From: Membranipora membranacea
Lineage: Eukaryota; Bryozoa; Gymnolaemata; Cheilostomatida; Membraniporidae
DNA: 64,000 bases
Reading direction: 5' to 3'
Assembly (NCBI GenBank): GCA_914767715.1
Contig: OU612075.1
Span: 1,676,001-1,740,000, forward strand
The notes under the pieces were generated by a model that was given only the letters and a program-made list of their open reading frames with translations, searched no databases and was not told where the DNA came from. Each line of letters starts with the position of its first letter. Within the stretch, counting starts at the first letter, position 1. The translations under genes and the position numbers were made by a program. Below are positions 47,001 through 57,028 of the stretch, piece by piece.

Positions 47001-50000
47001 AGACATTGGTGTATTTGAGGAGCTGCCAAGGGGCCCCTATTTGTTCAAATGCAATGAAAATTTGACCAGGTTTGTAAAAGACGCTTGCGCACAACATGAT
47101 GTTGCTGATTTGTCTTGTATGGAACCCTGCTGGTAACTTTAAGGTAATGGAGCCCATCTGACGTTAAGTTACAATAAAATAGTTGACACTTCAGCCGCAT
47201 AACACTTAATTCTGAGATACCCATCAGACATTAAATGGCCCACTCTTAATCCAAAGGATTAAGATCACATCTCCAACCTCTGATCTCTTTTAATCATCCT
47301 TCCAACATCCAAAACCAACCTGAAGAATAATATACATGGGACGATTGAAAACAACATTTTATTGGATTATCCACAAAACTTTAGTTTTGTCTTTATGATA
47401 AATGCATGTTTATATAAGAACCGGTATCCAGTGCCTCATATCACTTTTTCAAAAAGTGTTTTGGAAAAAAATAGAAGAAGCGGCTGAATCACGTATATGA
47501 CCACGGATTTAAATGTATCAATCATATTATTGCTTTCATGTCATCACATTATGTTTTCATATAAGGTCAGATTTTTGACAGCTCAACATTCTTTAATTAT
47601 TTCTACAGGGACTTGCAGGAAACCCAGGCTCAGCACCAGCACCGACACCAGCACCAAGACAGGCACCAGCGCCCCAGCCTAACAACATTGATCGTTCTGT
47701 AAGTATTTTAAGCCTGTGCAAATACATATCCCATAATGCAATATTGTCTCTTAGTGATCAGTTTTTTTTTAAATCCTTCCGAAAAAAAGTATTCTAAGAT
47801 TTTACGCGATACCAGTAAACATGCAAAGATTTGAAAGAGGGAGGCAAAATGATCTACTTTGTGGTAAATATGGTTATGCCTGTTTTATTTTTGAATTATG
47901 TCGGCGTGTGTTTTGCATTTCTCCTATGTTTGGTTCTCAAGAATGGAAAGCTAAAAGGACAGACCATAAGAAACTGACCGATTCTGTGGTCCTAACTGAT
48001 TGGACATTCGGTGTGCAACAATCATTTGAATAACTATAGAGTTATTTTCTGACACGGTAGTTGTGGGAGTTAACTTCCACCCTTATGCTTGAGGTTCGCA
48101 TTGAATCAAACTGTCTGAGACCTGGAAGTTGCAGACAAATGGCTTTTTAAGATGCTGAATAGCCTATGATAGATTTGTACGTTTGCTAGTAACCCAAGCC
48201 TTGTAATTTAAAGTTCCCAGCCTTCTTTGCTTACAAACAAATCAGAGAAGAAGCAGATTATCTTGTTATGCTGAATCTTGGTCAATCTGTAACCGAAGAG
48301 AGTTGAGATTTCTAGATTAGATAGATCATTGCTGATTACTATCTCATTCCAGAATCTGGCTTGTATGATACCAAAAACATTCTTTCCCACACAAAGAGAC
48401 GAGCCAAGATGTAGAGCTGACACTGATTGCGCTGCCAATGAGAAATGCTGCAACTGGTTCGGCAGCACGCATTGTCTGAGAGGGCTCGTTATTACTCCAA
48501 AGTCAGGTGCGTAAAAAGAGAGATTGCCAATCGAATTGAGCAACTGGGTAAAATCAAACTGTCACTGCCTATGGCTGATAAGCTCCTAGTTTCAGTAGCT
48601 TGTTGCACACCCAGTTCAGGAGGTCTCACATTCTCAGTATGAGGATTTAGGGCACCTTGTGTCCCTCTTTAGGGGAAGCCCAATCTTCTGTCTCTTACTA
48701 AACAGCAATATGGCATTAGTGAGAAGGCATCGCCAACGTTTTTTTAATGTCATTTTTTATTTGCTGATAACAATCTTTTTTTATTTTTCACCAATATTTT
48801 GCTCAGAATTCATCACCAGAACCAGCCCATGGGTATATTACAAGAGAAAAATAAAGAGTGTCCATTCAATGATGTTGTGATGTATTATGACACATGAACG
48901 TACTGAGAATCAATATTTTTGTCAGTCACATAATGCTGTCTGCTGTCCAACCACTTTATATTATGATATATTATATATAATATATTTGAAATGTTATATT
49001 ATTACAGGTAATTGCCCGTTGAACGACAATATATTTCAATGTAAGGCTGATTTTGTTGGATGTCGTGTCGACTCGGAGTGCCCTAACAATGAGAAATGCT
49101 GCCAAGCTACAAACTGTGGATACAACGACTGTTCTGGAGGTCTTATTGTGGTAGGTTACTCTGTGTATGAGTCTTAGAACCATTGATATATATATTATGG
49201 ATGAGGGGAACATATCTGACCCTGAACAAGCGTATGTATATTTATGTATGGTTGCTAGACCACATTTCTCAGCTTTGATTGGTCCACAAGTTCAGAATTG
49301 TAAGATAGCCGTCCCTTGTAAACTTTTGTCAAGCAATTAATGCATATACGTGAAAGCTGTCAGTTTTTTTAGCTTTATCCAGATCGTGACGCAAAGTTTT
49401 ATACTGATAGCATATCTCCGCAAATAACCACGCTGTATTTTTTACCACTGAACCATAAATTCATCAATGATTAGAACTGATACTATCAGAGACGCCATCA
49501 AATATTTACAATTTAGGCTATCTAGATATGACCCTGACCAAAGCAGGCTCTGATTGGCTATACAGAGCCAACTTGACCTAATTAGAGCAATTATGACCAA
49601 TCAAAAGCTATTAAGAAATCTTTAGGTGACCCCAAAGTTTGAACACGGCTTAACCAAACTAACTATATAAGTTCATTTCTCAATAAAGTATTTACACCTT
49701 ACCCATTACACTCAAGTCTCACTACTCACAACCTTTTCTGACTTGCAGCCAATTCCGATTCAGACTAATAACGTGGTTGTTATTATTATGTGTTTTTATT
49801 GAGGTTTCCATATATATAAGTATGTTATAAACAAAGGAAAATAACAACTTATAATTAAACATTAATAATTATTAAATTAATTAATAAATAATTAAACAAA
49901 CCCCTCCATGGTTTTCTCTGACTTTTGCCTGTCATAAAACCTTTGAAGCCCCTTACTGTCATTACAGGGTCGTAGTTTAAGAGAAATAGTAGGGGAGGCG

Positions 50001-53000
50001 GAAATCCATGAGGGTGTGAACTAAAGGGTATTGTAAGCTCCTCCTGTGGAGTCTGGGGTTAATCCCCAGCCTCCAAAGTATTTTAATGATAGAAATGGAA
50101 GTCCCATAGGAGCTGATCCTACATGGAATATTCAATTATAGCATTTTAAGGCCGCTCTATTGAGCATTCTAGGGGAGGCAGAGCTTCCCTGCCTCCCCTA
50201 GAACTACGTGCCTGTTACATCATATCTAGTTCAGCCTGTGAGATTGGACACACTTGGGCAGCGCAGTGTCAAAACAGATGCCCATCACTTACCCTTCTCC
50301 TCTAAACGAAAACTTCTCTGAGCAAAAACTGAATGCATTGTGATTCAAATGTCGTTAATTATTGAATTCTTCTCTATCTTGTGTTTAGGCACCCCCTCCA
50401 CCACCTGCTCCAGTTGCCTGCACAAGAATTGGATGCCCTCCAGCCCCTTCACCAAGCTGTAGAAATGTTGGCTTCACCTTTCCAAATGGACTACAATGCA
50501 ACAGATGCACAGTGTGCAATGATCCTCCTTCCCCTCCCACATCCGCACCAGTCGCTCCAATAGCTCCAGTTGCCTGCACAAGAATTGGATGCCCTCCAGC
50601 GGCCTCACCAAGCTGTAGAAATGTTGAGCTCACCTTCCCCAATGGACCTAACTGTGGAGAATGCAGAGTTTGCAGAGATCCCCCTCCTTCCCCACCTACA
50701 TCCCCACCGGTTGCTCCAATAGCTCCAGTAGCCTGCACAAGAATCGGATGCCCTCCAGCCCCCTCACCAAGCTGTAGAAATATTGGCTTCACCTTTCCAA
50801 ATGGACTACAATGCAACAGATGCACAGTGTGCAATGATCCCCCTCCTTCCCCACCTACATCCGCACCAGTTGCTCCAATAGCTCCAGTAGCCTGCACACT
50901 GATCGGATGCCCTCCAGCGGCCTCATCAAGCTGTAGAAATGTTGAGCTCACCTTCCCAAATGGACCTAACTGTGGAGAATGCAGAGTTTGTAATGACCTG
51001 ATCGCTCCCCCAAATACAAGAGATACAACTGCTGACAGATCGGTGAGTGATCATACAGGGCCGTAGTTTTGGAAAAGTGGTAGGGGAGGCAGAAATCCTT
51101 GAGGGTGTGAAGTAACACCAGGTTGGGTATTGTAAGCTCATCCTGAGTCCCCAGTCCCCAGTTTCCAATGGATTTTAACATGACATGGCATGGAATATTC
51201 AATTATAGCATTTTGAAGCCACTTCATTCAGCATTCTAGGGAAGCAGAGCGTCCCTGTCTCCCCTAGAACTACGGGCCTGTACATATAAAACATTCTGAT
51301 TCCCTTATCACATATGAAGCCCTGAATGGACGGTATATAAGGTCAAGATCCTATACCGGCCACATTAAACAGATATGCCTCAACTGATTCAAACTATTAT
51401 CCAAGTTCCTAAATGCTATAGTTAAAGAAATTCGGTACACTTCCACAATAACAAAGACACGGAGAGCTTAGGTTTGATATCTAGATACCAGATTTACTAC
51501 CAATATATGGTAAATCAAAATTGTCCGGAGCCTCAGACGGCGATAGGTGCCATATATCGCCTGTATCCTGACTGATTTATTCCATCATCTACCTAGGTCC
51601 CCTCATAAGACAAGACAATCTAGATACCTTGACTGTAATAAATATGCTGCCATCCCATGTGATCATGATGATGCAATCAAATTGAGCTCGCTGCCTTCTT
51701 GTTAGCAGAGAAACAAATATAGTTCTAGGAGGAAGGCAATGGTAAACATATTTCGTTCTCTGAATTCCATTTATACCATTTCTCATTTAATTTTAGAACC
51801 TTGCCTGCCCCCAAACCCCATTCTTCTTCCCAACAACAAGAACTGAGCCAGTATGTGTGAGCGTTGCTACTTGTGCTGCTGACGAGCTATGCTGCCAGTG
51901 GGGAGCAACTAAACACTGCCTCAAGGGCATTGTCACTGACGAGAGACCAGGTAGGGCGGCAGTCTATATTCTGATTTTAATATTTATCTCTATGGCTGAG
52001 GGAGTGGAGGGGGCACTGATATACATTATATGGATGACCCTGAGCAAGCGCTTGGTTGCTGAACCGCATTTCTCATCTTTGATTGGTCCGCAAGTTCAGA
52101 ATCTATTATAGCTAACCCTTTTAAACTTTTGTGCAAAGTTTTTGAAGGTTGTTACTGGGACGTCAATCAATGCATAACATAAAAGCTGCAAGATTTATAG
52201 CCTTACTTAAATCCTGACACAAAGCTCTATACCAATGGCATATCCCACCAATAGCCCGCTATGTATTTTAACACTGATCCATAAATTCATATCAATTGGA
52301 GGGGGGGGGGGGGTATCAGAGGAGGAAAAAAGGTTTCAGAAGTATGTACTCTGAGGATTGTAACTACTGCGAGAAAATTTGGAGAAGCAAGTGGTCTTGT
52401 GGCCAGCAAAGATGCTTGTAAACCTAGACCTTGCCATCGTCAAAATGAATAAATGCAAATGCCATTATGATGATTAACCTCATCTTGGTCATAAATGCCC
52501 TAGGCTCAGTGTATTAAGTCTATGATTGATTAATGTAAATGCACAAAAGGGGTGCTATTATTCAGATTGCTATTCAGTAGAAGCAGATATAAGCCAAAGA
52601 AATACACTTGATGGTGGGTTTAGATTTAATCAATGAGTTTTGATTTCAAATATATATGACAAATAAATATATTTGATGATTGGTTTTGCTCTCCTGAACA
52701 CTTGTAGATAAATTTTCTTTTTGTGAATACTAACAGGAGTGTGTCGAGTGAGACAAAGGTCAGCTGCTGGAGCAGCTAGATGTCTCCAAGACTTTGGAGG
52801 CTGCCGATTTGATTCTCAATGTGATGTCAATGAGAAATGCTGTGAGAATCCTGACTGTGGATACAAAGAGTGCCAAGCACCTATAACACAAAATGTAAGT
52901 TACCCTTTGTGTGTCAGCAGGGAGCATAAGATTGCTTATGAACCAAGAGAGACAACTCAAAACTTAACATACCAGACTTCAATAAATAAACAAACAAACA

Positions 53001-54384
53001 ATCAATTATCATATTTATATTCCTGGCAAAATAGTTGAAAACAAGCCAAGCTGTTTTCAACAGATAGATTATTCACAGAAACTGTAAAAATGTGAAGTGG
53101 CAAATGCTTGTTGAGAAAGCAAACCATTTTAGACAACACACCCATTGCAGCTACGTCAATAAATCAATTTAAATTTAATGTAATTGGCAGTTGGCTTAAA
53201 ACAAACATTATTGGTCATATTTATGCTAATATTCATCAGTTAATGTGGCTCTTTATTCCCAGAAACTGTCACATCTGGTGAAGCCCCATTGATTTAGTAA
53301 ATAGTAGACTGAGCTTGGATTAAAATTTCCGCATCAAACCATGCCAAAGTTATGTTGAAAGGGCTTGCAGATATTACCACAAAATTTCAGCCATTCATTG
53401 CTTCATACCAATCCCATAACGTAATAGCTAGCATGTTGCACAATAGGTTTCTAAACCGGCTTTTACATTCTAGTAAATAATTCCTTTTAATTTTAGATTC
53501 GACCAACACAAGTACGACCGCAACAACCACAACAACCACAACAACCACAACAACCACAACAACCACAACAACCACAACAACCACAAAGTGCACCAACACA
53601 AAGTCCGACACCAGCACCAACAGGAATGACCTGCACATCAGGTAAGTTGTATCTAGGCTGTGTTTACAAGCTTTGTTCGGTGGGTGGGGGGGGGGGCAAA
53701 GCTCCCACTCACTTACGTGTGTAAATCTCTGAGCCCCTCGAGGAGTAAATATTAGCTAGTGAGTTTAGTTTAGCTAGTAAGGGGGTGAATAAACGTTTAC
53801 ATCTCTTATGTGTGGTCGACGAAAGGTTTTTTATTTGCGTATACATAGGTATCGACTTAATTGTGTGCTTTCACCGCATCAAACTGTAATCATCTTATTC
53901 CAAGGGAAGATAGATTCTAGAAGCAACACAATTAAAGCCAGCAAGCCAAGGCTGGCAAGGGTAGGGCAACTTCAAATAAATCATTTAGAAAAATAATAAA
54001 AAAGGGCATGGTAATGAGTATCCCACAATGCACTCATCTGGTATACCTTGTGACATTAGGTCAATGGCATCATCCATTCTCCTGGAATATCAGGATAAAG
54101 TTAGAAGGACTAGTGTCAACACGCCCTATTCAAAAATCGATACGAACTAGTATCATTGATGTTTATTTTGCATGGTTTAATCATCGCTGTTCTTTTGTTC
54201 ACCAGGAAATGGCAGTTGGTATCGAGCTATGGACAAATGCACACGATTCACTATCACAACTTCCCAAGACTACACTGGCACAAGAGCATCACAGAGCTGT
54301 GGACACGGAACCGTATTCGATCTCCTCATTTGTGGATGTAACCACAAACAAATGGTTAACATAGCTACCTGTCGGACCAAATAA
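41023..54384 (+). CDS. Secreted multi-domain WAP / antistasin-like protein, 626 aa
   Basis: Ten exons: 41023-41141, 46547-46631, 47609-47698, 48353-48506, 49008-49150, 50389-51042, 51797-51950, 52737-52894, 53497-53641 and 54206-54384; all phases agree. Signal peptide 1-17, then a Pro/Ala linker (69-98). Residues 99-149 form a six-Cys WAP-like unit and 150-197 a canonical eight-Cys WAP (NEKCC). At 198-415 are four antistasin-like repeats (C-x4-C-x7-C-x12-C-x2-C-x2-C) with PAP-rich spacers. Residues 416-466 are again a six-Cys WAP-like unit and 467-519 an eight-Cys WAP. A QQP tract (520-567) precedes a six-Cys end (CGHGTVFDLLICGCN) resembling a peritrophin/chitin-binding domain. WAP and antistasin modules are known protease inhibitors; inhibition, defence or matrix function here is inference. 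Intron 1 is 5.4 kb. Confidence 0.9.
41142..46546. other. Long first intron of the WAP gene
   Basis: 5.4 kb without a supported exon or independent gene. It holds a (GCAA)n run at 42808-42828, a SINE head fragment at 46108-46155 (minus strand AGTAGGAAGTGACTTAATTGG), and an open frame at 46167-46493 without homology that I can see. First introns of this size often carry regulatory elements; none can be named here. Confidence 0.5.
46814..47131. mobile_element. Foldback element with nested palindrome, 318 bp
   Basis: The terminal inverted repeats are AGCAGGGTTCCATACAAGAC and its reverse complement. A second inner pair (TTGAACAAATAGGGGCCCCT, then CCAAGGGGCCCCTATTTGTT) forms an internal stem. It lies in intron 2 of the WAP gene. 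No target duplication was found. Confidence 0.75.
48560..48690. repeat. Dispersed repeat, family 2 copy 2
   Basis: In WAP intron 4; shares its blocks with 13366-13560 (ATGGCTGATAAG, AGCTTGTTGCACAC, CCCTCTTTAGGGGAAGC). Slightly shorter than copy 1. Confidence 0.65.
49195..49460. repeat. Dispersed repeat, family 5 copy 1
   Basis: In WAP intron 5. It shares GACCCTGAACAAGCG, GATTGGTCC(A/G)CAAGTTCAGAAT, AACTTTTGT and ATAAATTCAT in the same order with 52015-52290 in intron 7. The two copies sit at different places relative to the homologous WAP exons, so this is a mobile or inserted repeat and not just part of the exon duplication. Confidence 0.7.
49965..50214. mobile_element. MITE-like family 3, copy 2
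   Basis: CAGGGTCGTAGTTTAAGAG at the left and CTAGAACTACGTGCCTG at the right form the terminal inverted repeat, with GGGGAGGC and GCCTCCCC inside. TTA flanks both ends, compatible with a 3-bp target duplication. It is in WAP intron 5. Confidence 0.75.
51056..51280. mobile_element. MITE-like family 3, copy 3
   Basis: Starts CAGGGCCGTAGTTTTGG and ends CTAGAACTACGGGCCTG. It begins only 13 bases after the donor of WAP exon 6. Similarity to copy 2 in the same gene is high throughout. Confidence 0.8.
52015..52290. repeat. Dispersed repeat, family 5 copy 2
   Basis: In WAP intron 7; see 49195-49460 for the shared blocks. It is followed at 52301-52313 by a G homopolymer. Confidence 0.7.
53518..53586 (+). 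repeat. Coding 9-bp minisatellite (QQP repeats)
   Basis: About seven uninterrupted CAACAACCA units inside WAP exon 9, coding Gln-Gln-Pro. The units are identical at the DNA level, so the array is young or homogenised and length variation between individuals is likely. It separates the last WAP domain from the C-terminal six-Cys domain. Confidence 0.9.
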
Positions 54385-54446
54385 GCACTGTCATGCTTAG
54401 TGACTTCCCACAATGCAGTGTTCGTCTGGAATTACCAATGCATTAA

Positions 54447-54452
54447 AATAAA
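54447..54452 (+). terminator. Polyadenylation signal of the WAP gene
   Basis: AATAAA, 62 bases after the TAA at 54384. Confidence 0.7.
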
Positions 54453-55525
54453 GCTCTTTAACTTGGATTTCCAGAGAATTGCATTATGGGATTAATACAG
54501 CATACCTTATTGTTTTCTTTTCTAAAGGTGTACTTACTTACTTATCATTGATAATTCAAGAAAATTGAATAATGGTACGCTTTTAACAAATTATATTTTT
54601 GTTAGCTGAAAGGTATCTGTATGTATTTTCCTTGAGAGGGCCTGCCTTCCCGTATAATTCCAGGAAGTTGCAATGCACAATACATTTTTGTAGTGCAGCT
54701 GATAAATAGCAGGCCTATTTTTTTTAGACTCAATGATTTGCAAGTTGTTTTTGTAGTGCGCCACGCCATATATCGACTCAAAAATATTAAAGACCCCTAG
54801 TCACCATCATCATCAATTCAAGGCTCAATTATTTTAATTTTTAATAAACTTACATTTTTACTTGGTACTTGGTACTCGCATTTTGCAAAAAAACTTCTAA
54901 ATAAATTGAACACAAGAATGAGTAGTAAAAGTAAAATCAAATGCAATACACAGCATAAAACGACCATCTTCATACACATATATAACATCTAGCGGTTACT
55001 ACTTGATAACATGGTACAGGCGCATACGATCAGGCATCGCTTAAACAATTGTAAATATTAGCGGGCAAACATTAAAAACTGATGGAAACCCTTTGTTATA
55101 TCAACTACTAAATCATCAGGGAAACTAGATAATTACTTGTAATCTTGTTATCTGCTGTTCCTGAAATGCCTCTTATCCAGACTGTTGAGACAATCATAAC
55201 ATACGCCCATTCTGGGTGAAAAGCAAATCTGACCAATCACAAAACTTACATAATCTTCAGACAACAGCCTGCATCCTATGAAGCTCAAATTGTGATTTTT
55301 AGCAACAAGAAGTGTATACTCGGAGCTCCATGAAACAATATTTCTGTTAAACTCCTACCATAATGGTAGAGTAGTTGGACCTTATTCATGCTGCCAGAGG
55401 GGTTGATGCATAAAAATGTGCCATGCAAATAGTGAAGTCATAATAGAATGTGATCAAAATTTTGATCCAAGCTGTATAAAAAAAAGCTGGCATTGCCCTT
55501 AATTGGTCCTCAACTTATCATTAGC
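54453..55525. other. Intergenic region, no gene seen
   Basis: AT-rich sequence downstream of the WAP gene, bounded on the right by the retrotransposon tail. TTGCATTATGGGA at about 54479-54491 also occurs at 37107 and inverted near 47730. Confidence 0.5.
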
Positions 55526-55990
55526 TTGGTTGGTTGGTTGGTTGGTTTATTTTGTCACAAACATTAGGTATGCTGCGAGATAGAGTGTTTATACTGTTAC
55601 ATGAGTAGGGAATACCAAAAAGGAACATAAACAAAATGAGTAAAGTAAAGTCTGACTTCTAGCGGATTAAAAAATATCTTGCAATATCAAAATCAAGTGT
55701 CTGAGGAATGAGTCTTTACCCCAGGCAGTTCTGTATTTAAGGCTGCGATATCTGCCTGAGGGGAGTTTCTCAAGAAAATTGTTTAAGAAATGTTCGTCAT
55801 CATGTATTATCTGCAGGGCCAGGTTCTTTGTACGTTTTGATATGACTGAATCTAGGTCCCCAATATCAAGACCTAGTCTGTCGCCTTGCTTAAAAAACTT
55901 TGTCAGAGCTTTCTTGTCTCGTGAATAAATACTAGTGAACAAAATAGGTAGGCAGTAGGTTAGAATGGATACAATGCTACTTTTCTTAAA
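55526..55990 (-). pseudogene. 5'-truncated non-LTR retrotransposon, 3' end of the reverse-transcriptase ORF
   Basis: On the minus strand an open frame from about 55985 to 55667 reads SIVSILTYCLPILFTSIYSR, later LGLDIGDLDSVISKRTKNLA and SGRYRSLKYR. This matches the region after the catalytic domain of LINE reverse transcriptases (jockey/CR1-like). It ends at a TAA, then a short 3' region with AATAAACC and a (CCAA)n tail at 55546-55526. The catalytic part is missing, so it is a dead insertion, though the remaining frame has no stop. Confidence 0.7.
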
Positions 55991-57028
55991 ATCAACAATT
56001 CATGAATATAACTCCATCAATGCTTTTCTCAAAGATAAATTTTCAATACCATTAGTACGGCACGAGGGACAGGTGCCTTGACGAGAGCGACTTTGCGCCG
56101 AGGATTTGATGGAAAGTGAACCTCCCTGCACTGGTTTGGCTTAGAGTACAAGCATTGCGCTGAAACAATGAAGAGTTGGCAGCCTACATGGTTGTGCAAC
56201 AGCGCAAACACCAATTATGTCAAAACACCAAAACTGACAATATGCACTGAGGGCTGGATGAGATTGATTGAGATGCTCATCAACACACAGGGGTGGTTTC
56301 ATGCTGCTGGGGCCGGCCATGAGGAGGTTGTACTAGAGAAGCCTCGAAACAGAGCTTGACTCATGGTTTCTAGCTGAAGGCCTGTGTGTTGTGCAGTGGT
56401 ATGCGCACCACTGCATGTTGCATCCACCATATTAGGAAAAAGGTTAAAATTTATTTTAAAAAATCCCAGTGTAAATGTTGCTTAAAAGGCAAATTTAATT
56501 TGATAAACTCATAAAAAGCGATGGCGCAAAGCTGAAATTCTGATGAAAACTTTGCTCACGCCCATAGAGGATTATTGCATATGTTCATAGTTTGGGACCA
56601 TTGAATTTGTTCAGAAGTAAATTTTAGAGAGTGAGAGTTAAGTCATGTTAATACCTTCGATTAAGCGCCCCTTCCATAACTCCAGACAGCTTTCCCAGAT
56701 TACACCAATATTACATAAAATCACAATCACAGGAAATTTGAGCTTTTATTATGTTATTTATGATTAGAGTAATAGGCTATATAGAACAATAATAATCATT
56801 ATTACACCATTTATAAAACTGGTGAAAAAGTTAAAGTAGCAAGATTTGTAGAAAGAAAAATTGAGCAAAATAAAAATCAAGCTTTAATCATGGTAATTTT
56901 GAGGTATTTAAAACAGTCTTGGTACACAGACTACGTAGATATATGATAAAGTCTAGAATCGCAGATTATAATGTGAGGGATATGAAGGATGTCAAAGATC
57001 TTAGTAATATGATCTCCGATCTCATATA
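55991..57028. other. Intergenic region, no gene seen
   Basis: A higher-complexity block at 56030-56400 has short open frames on both strands but no family signal. Minus-strand AATAAA candidates for the SLC27A-like gene lie at about 56746-56760. Confidence 0.4.

Noticed and set aside
50385-50951. 188-codon open frame antisense to WAP exon 6
   Set aside because: It is the mirror of the Pro/Ala/Cys repeats (Gly/Ala/Val-rich) and has no splice or family support; the plus strand is clearly coding.
53387-53638. Antisense frame with a poly-Val tract
   Set aside because: It is the reverse of the QQP-coding repeat in WAP exon 9.
56029-56359. Short opposing open frames right of the LINE remnant
   Set aside because: No recognisable reverse transcriptase or host-gene motif in either strand.
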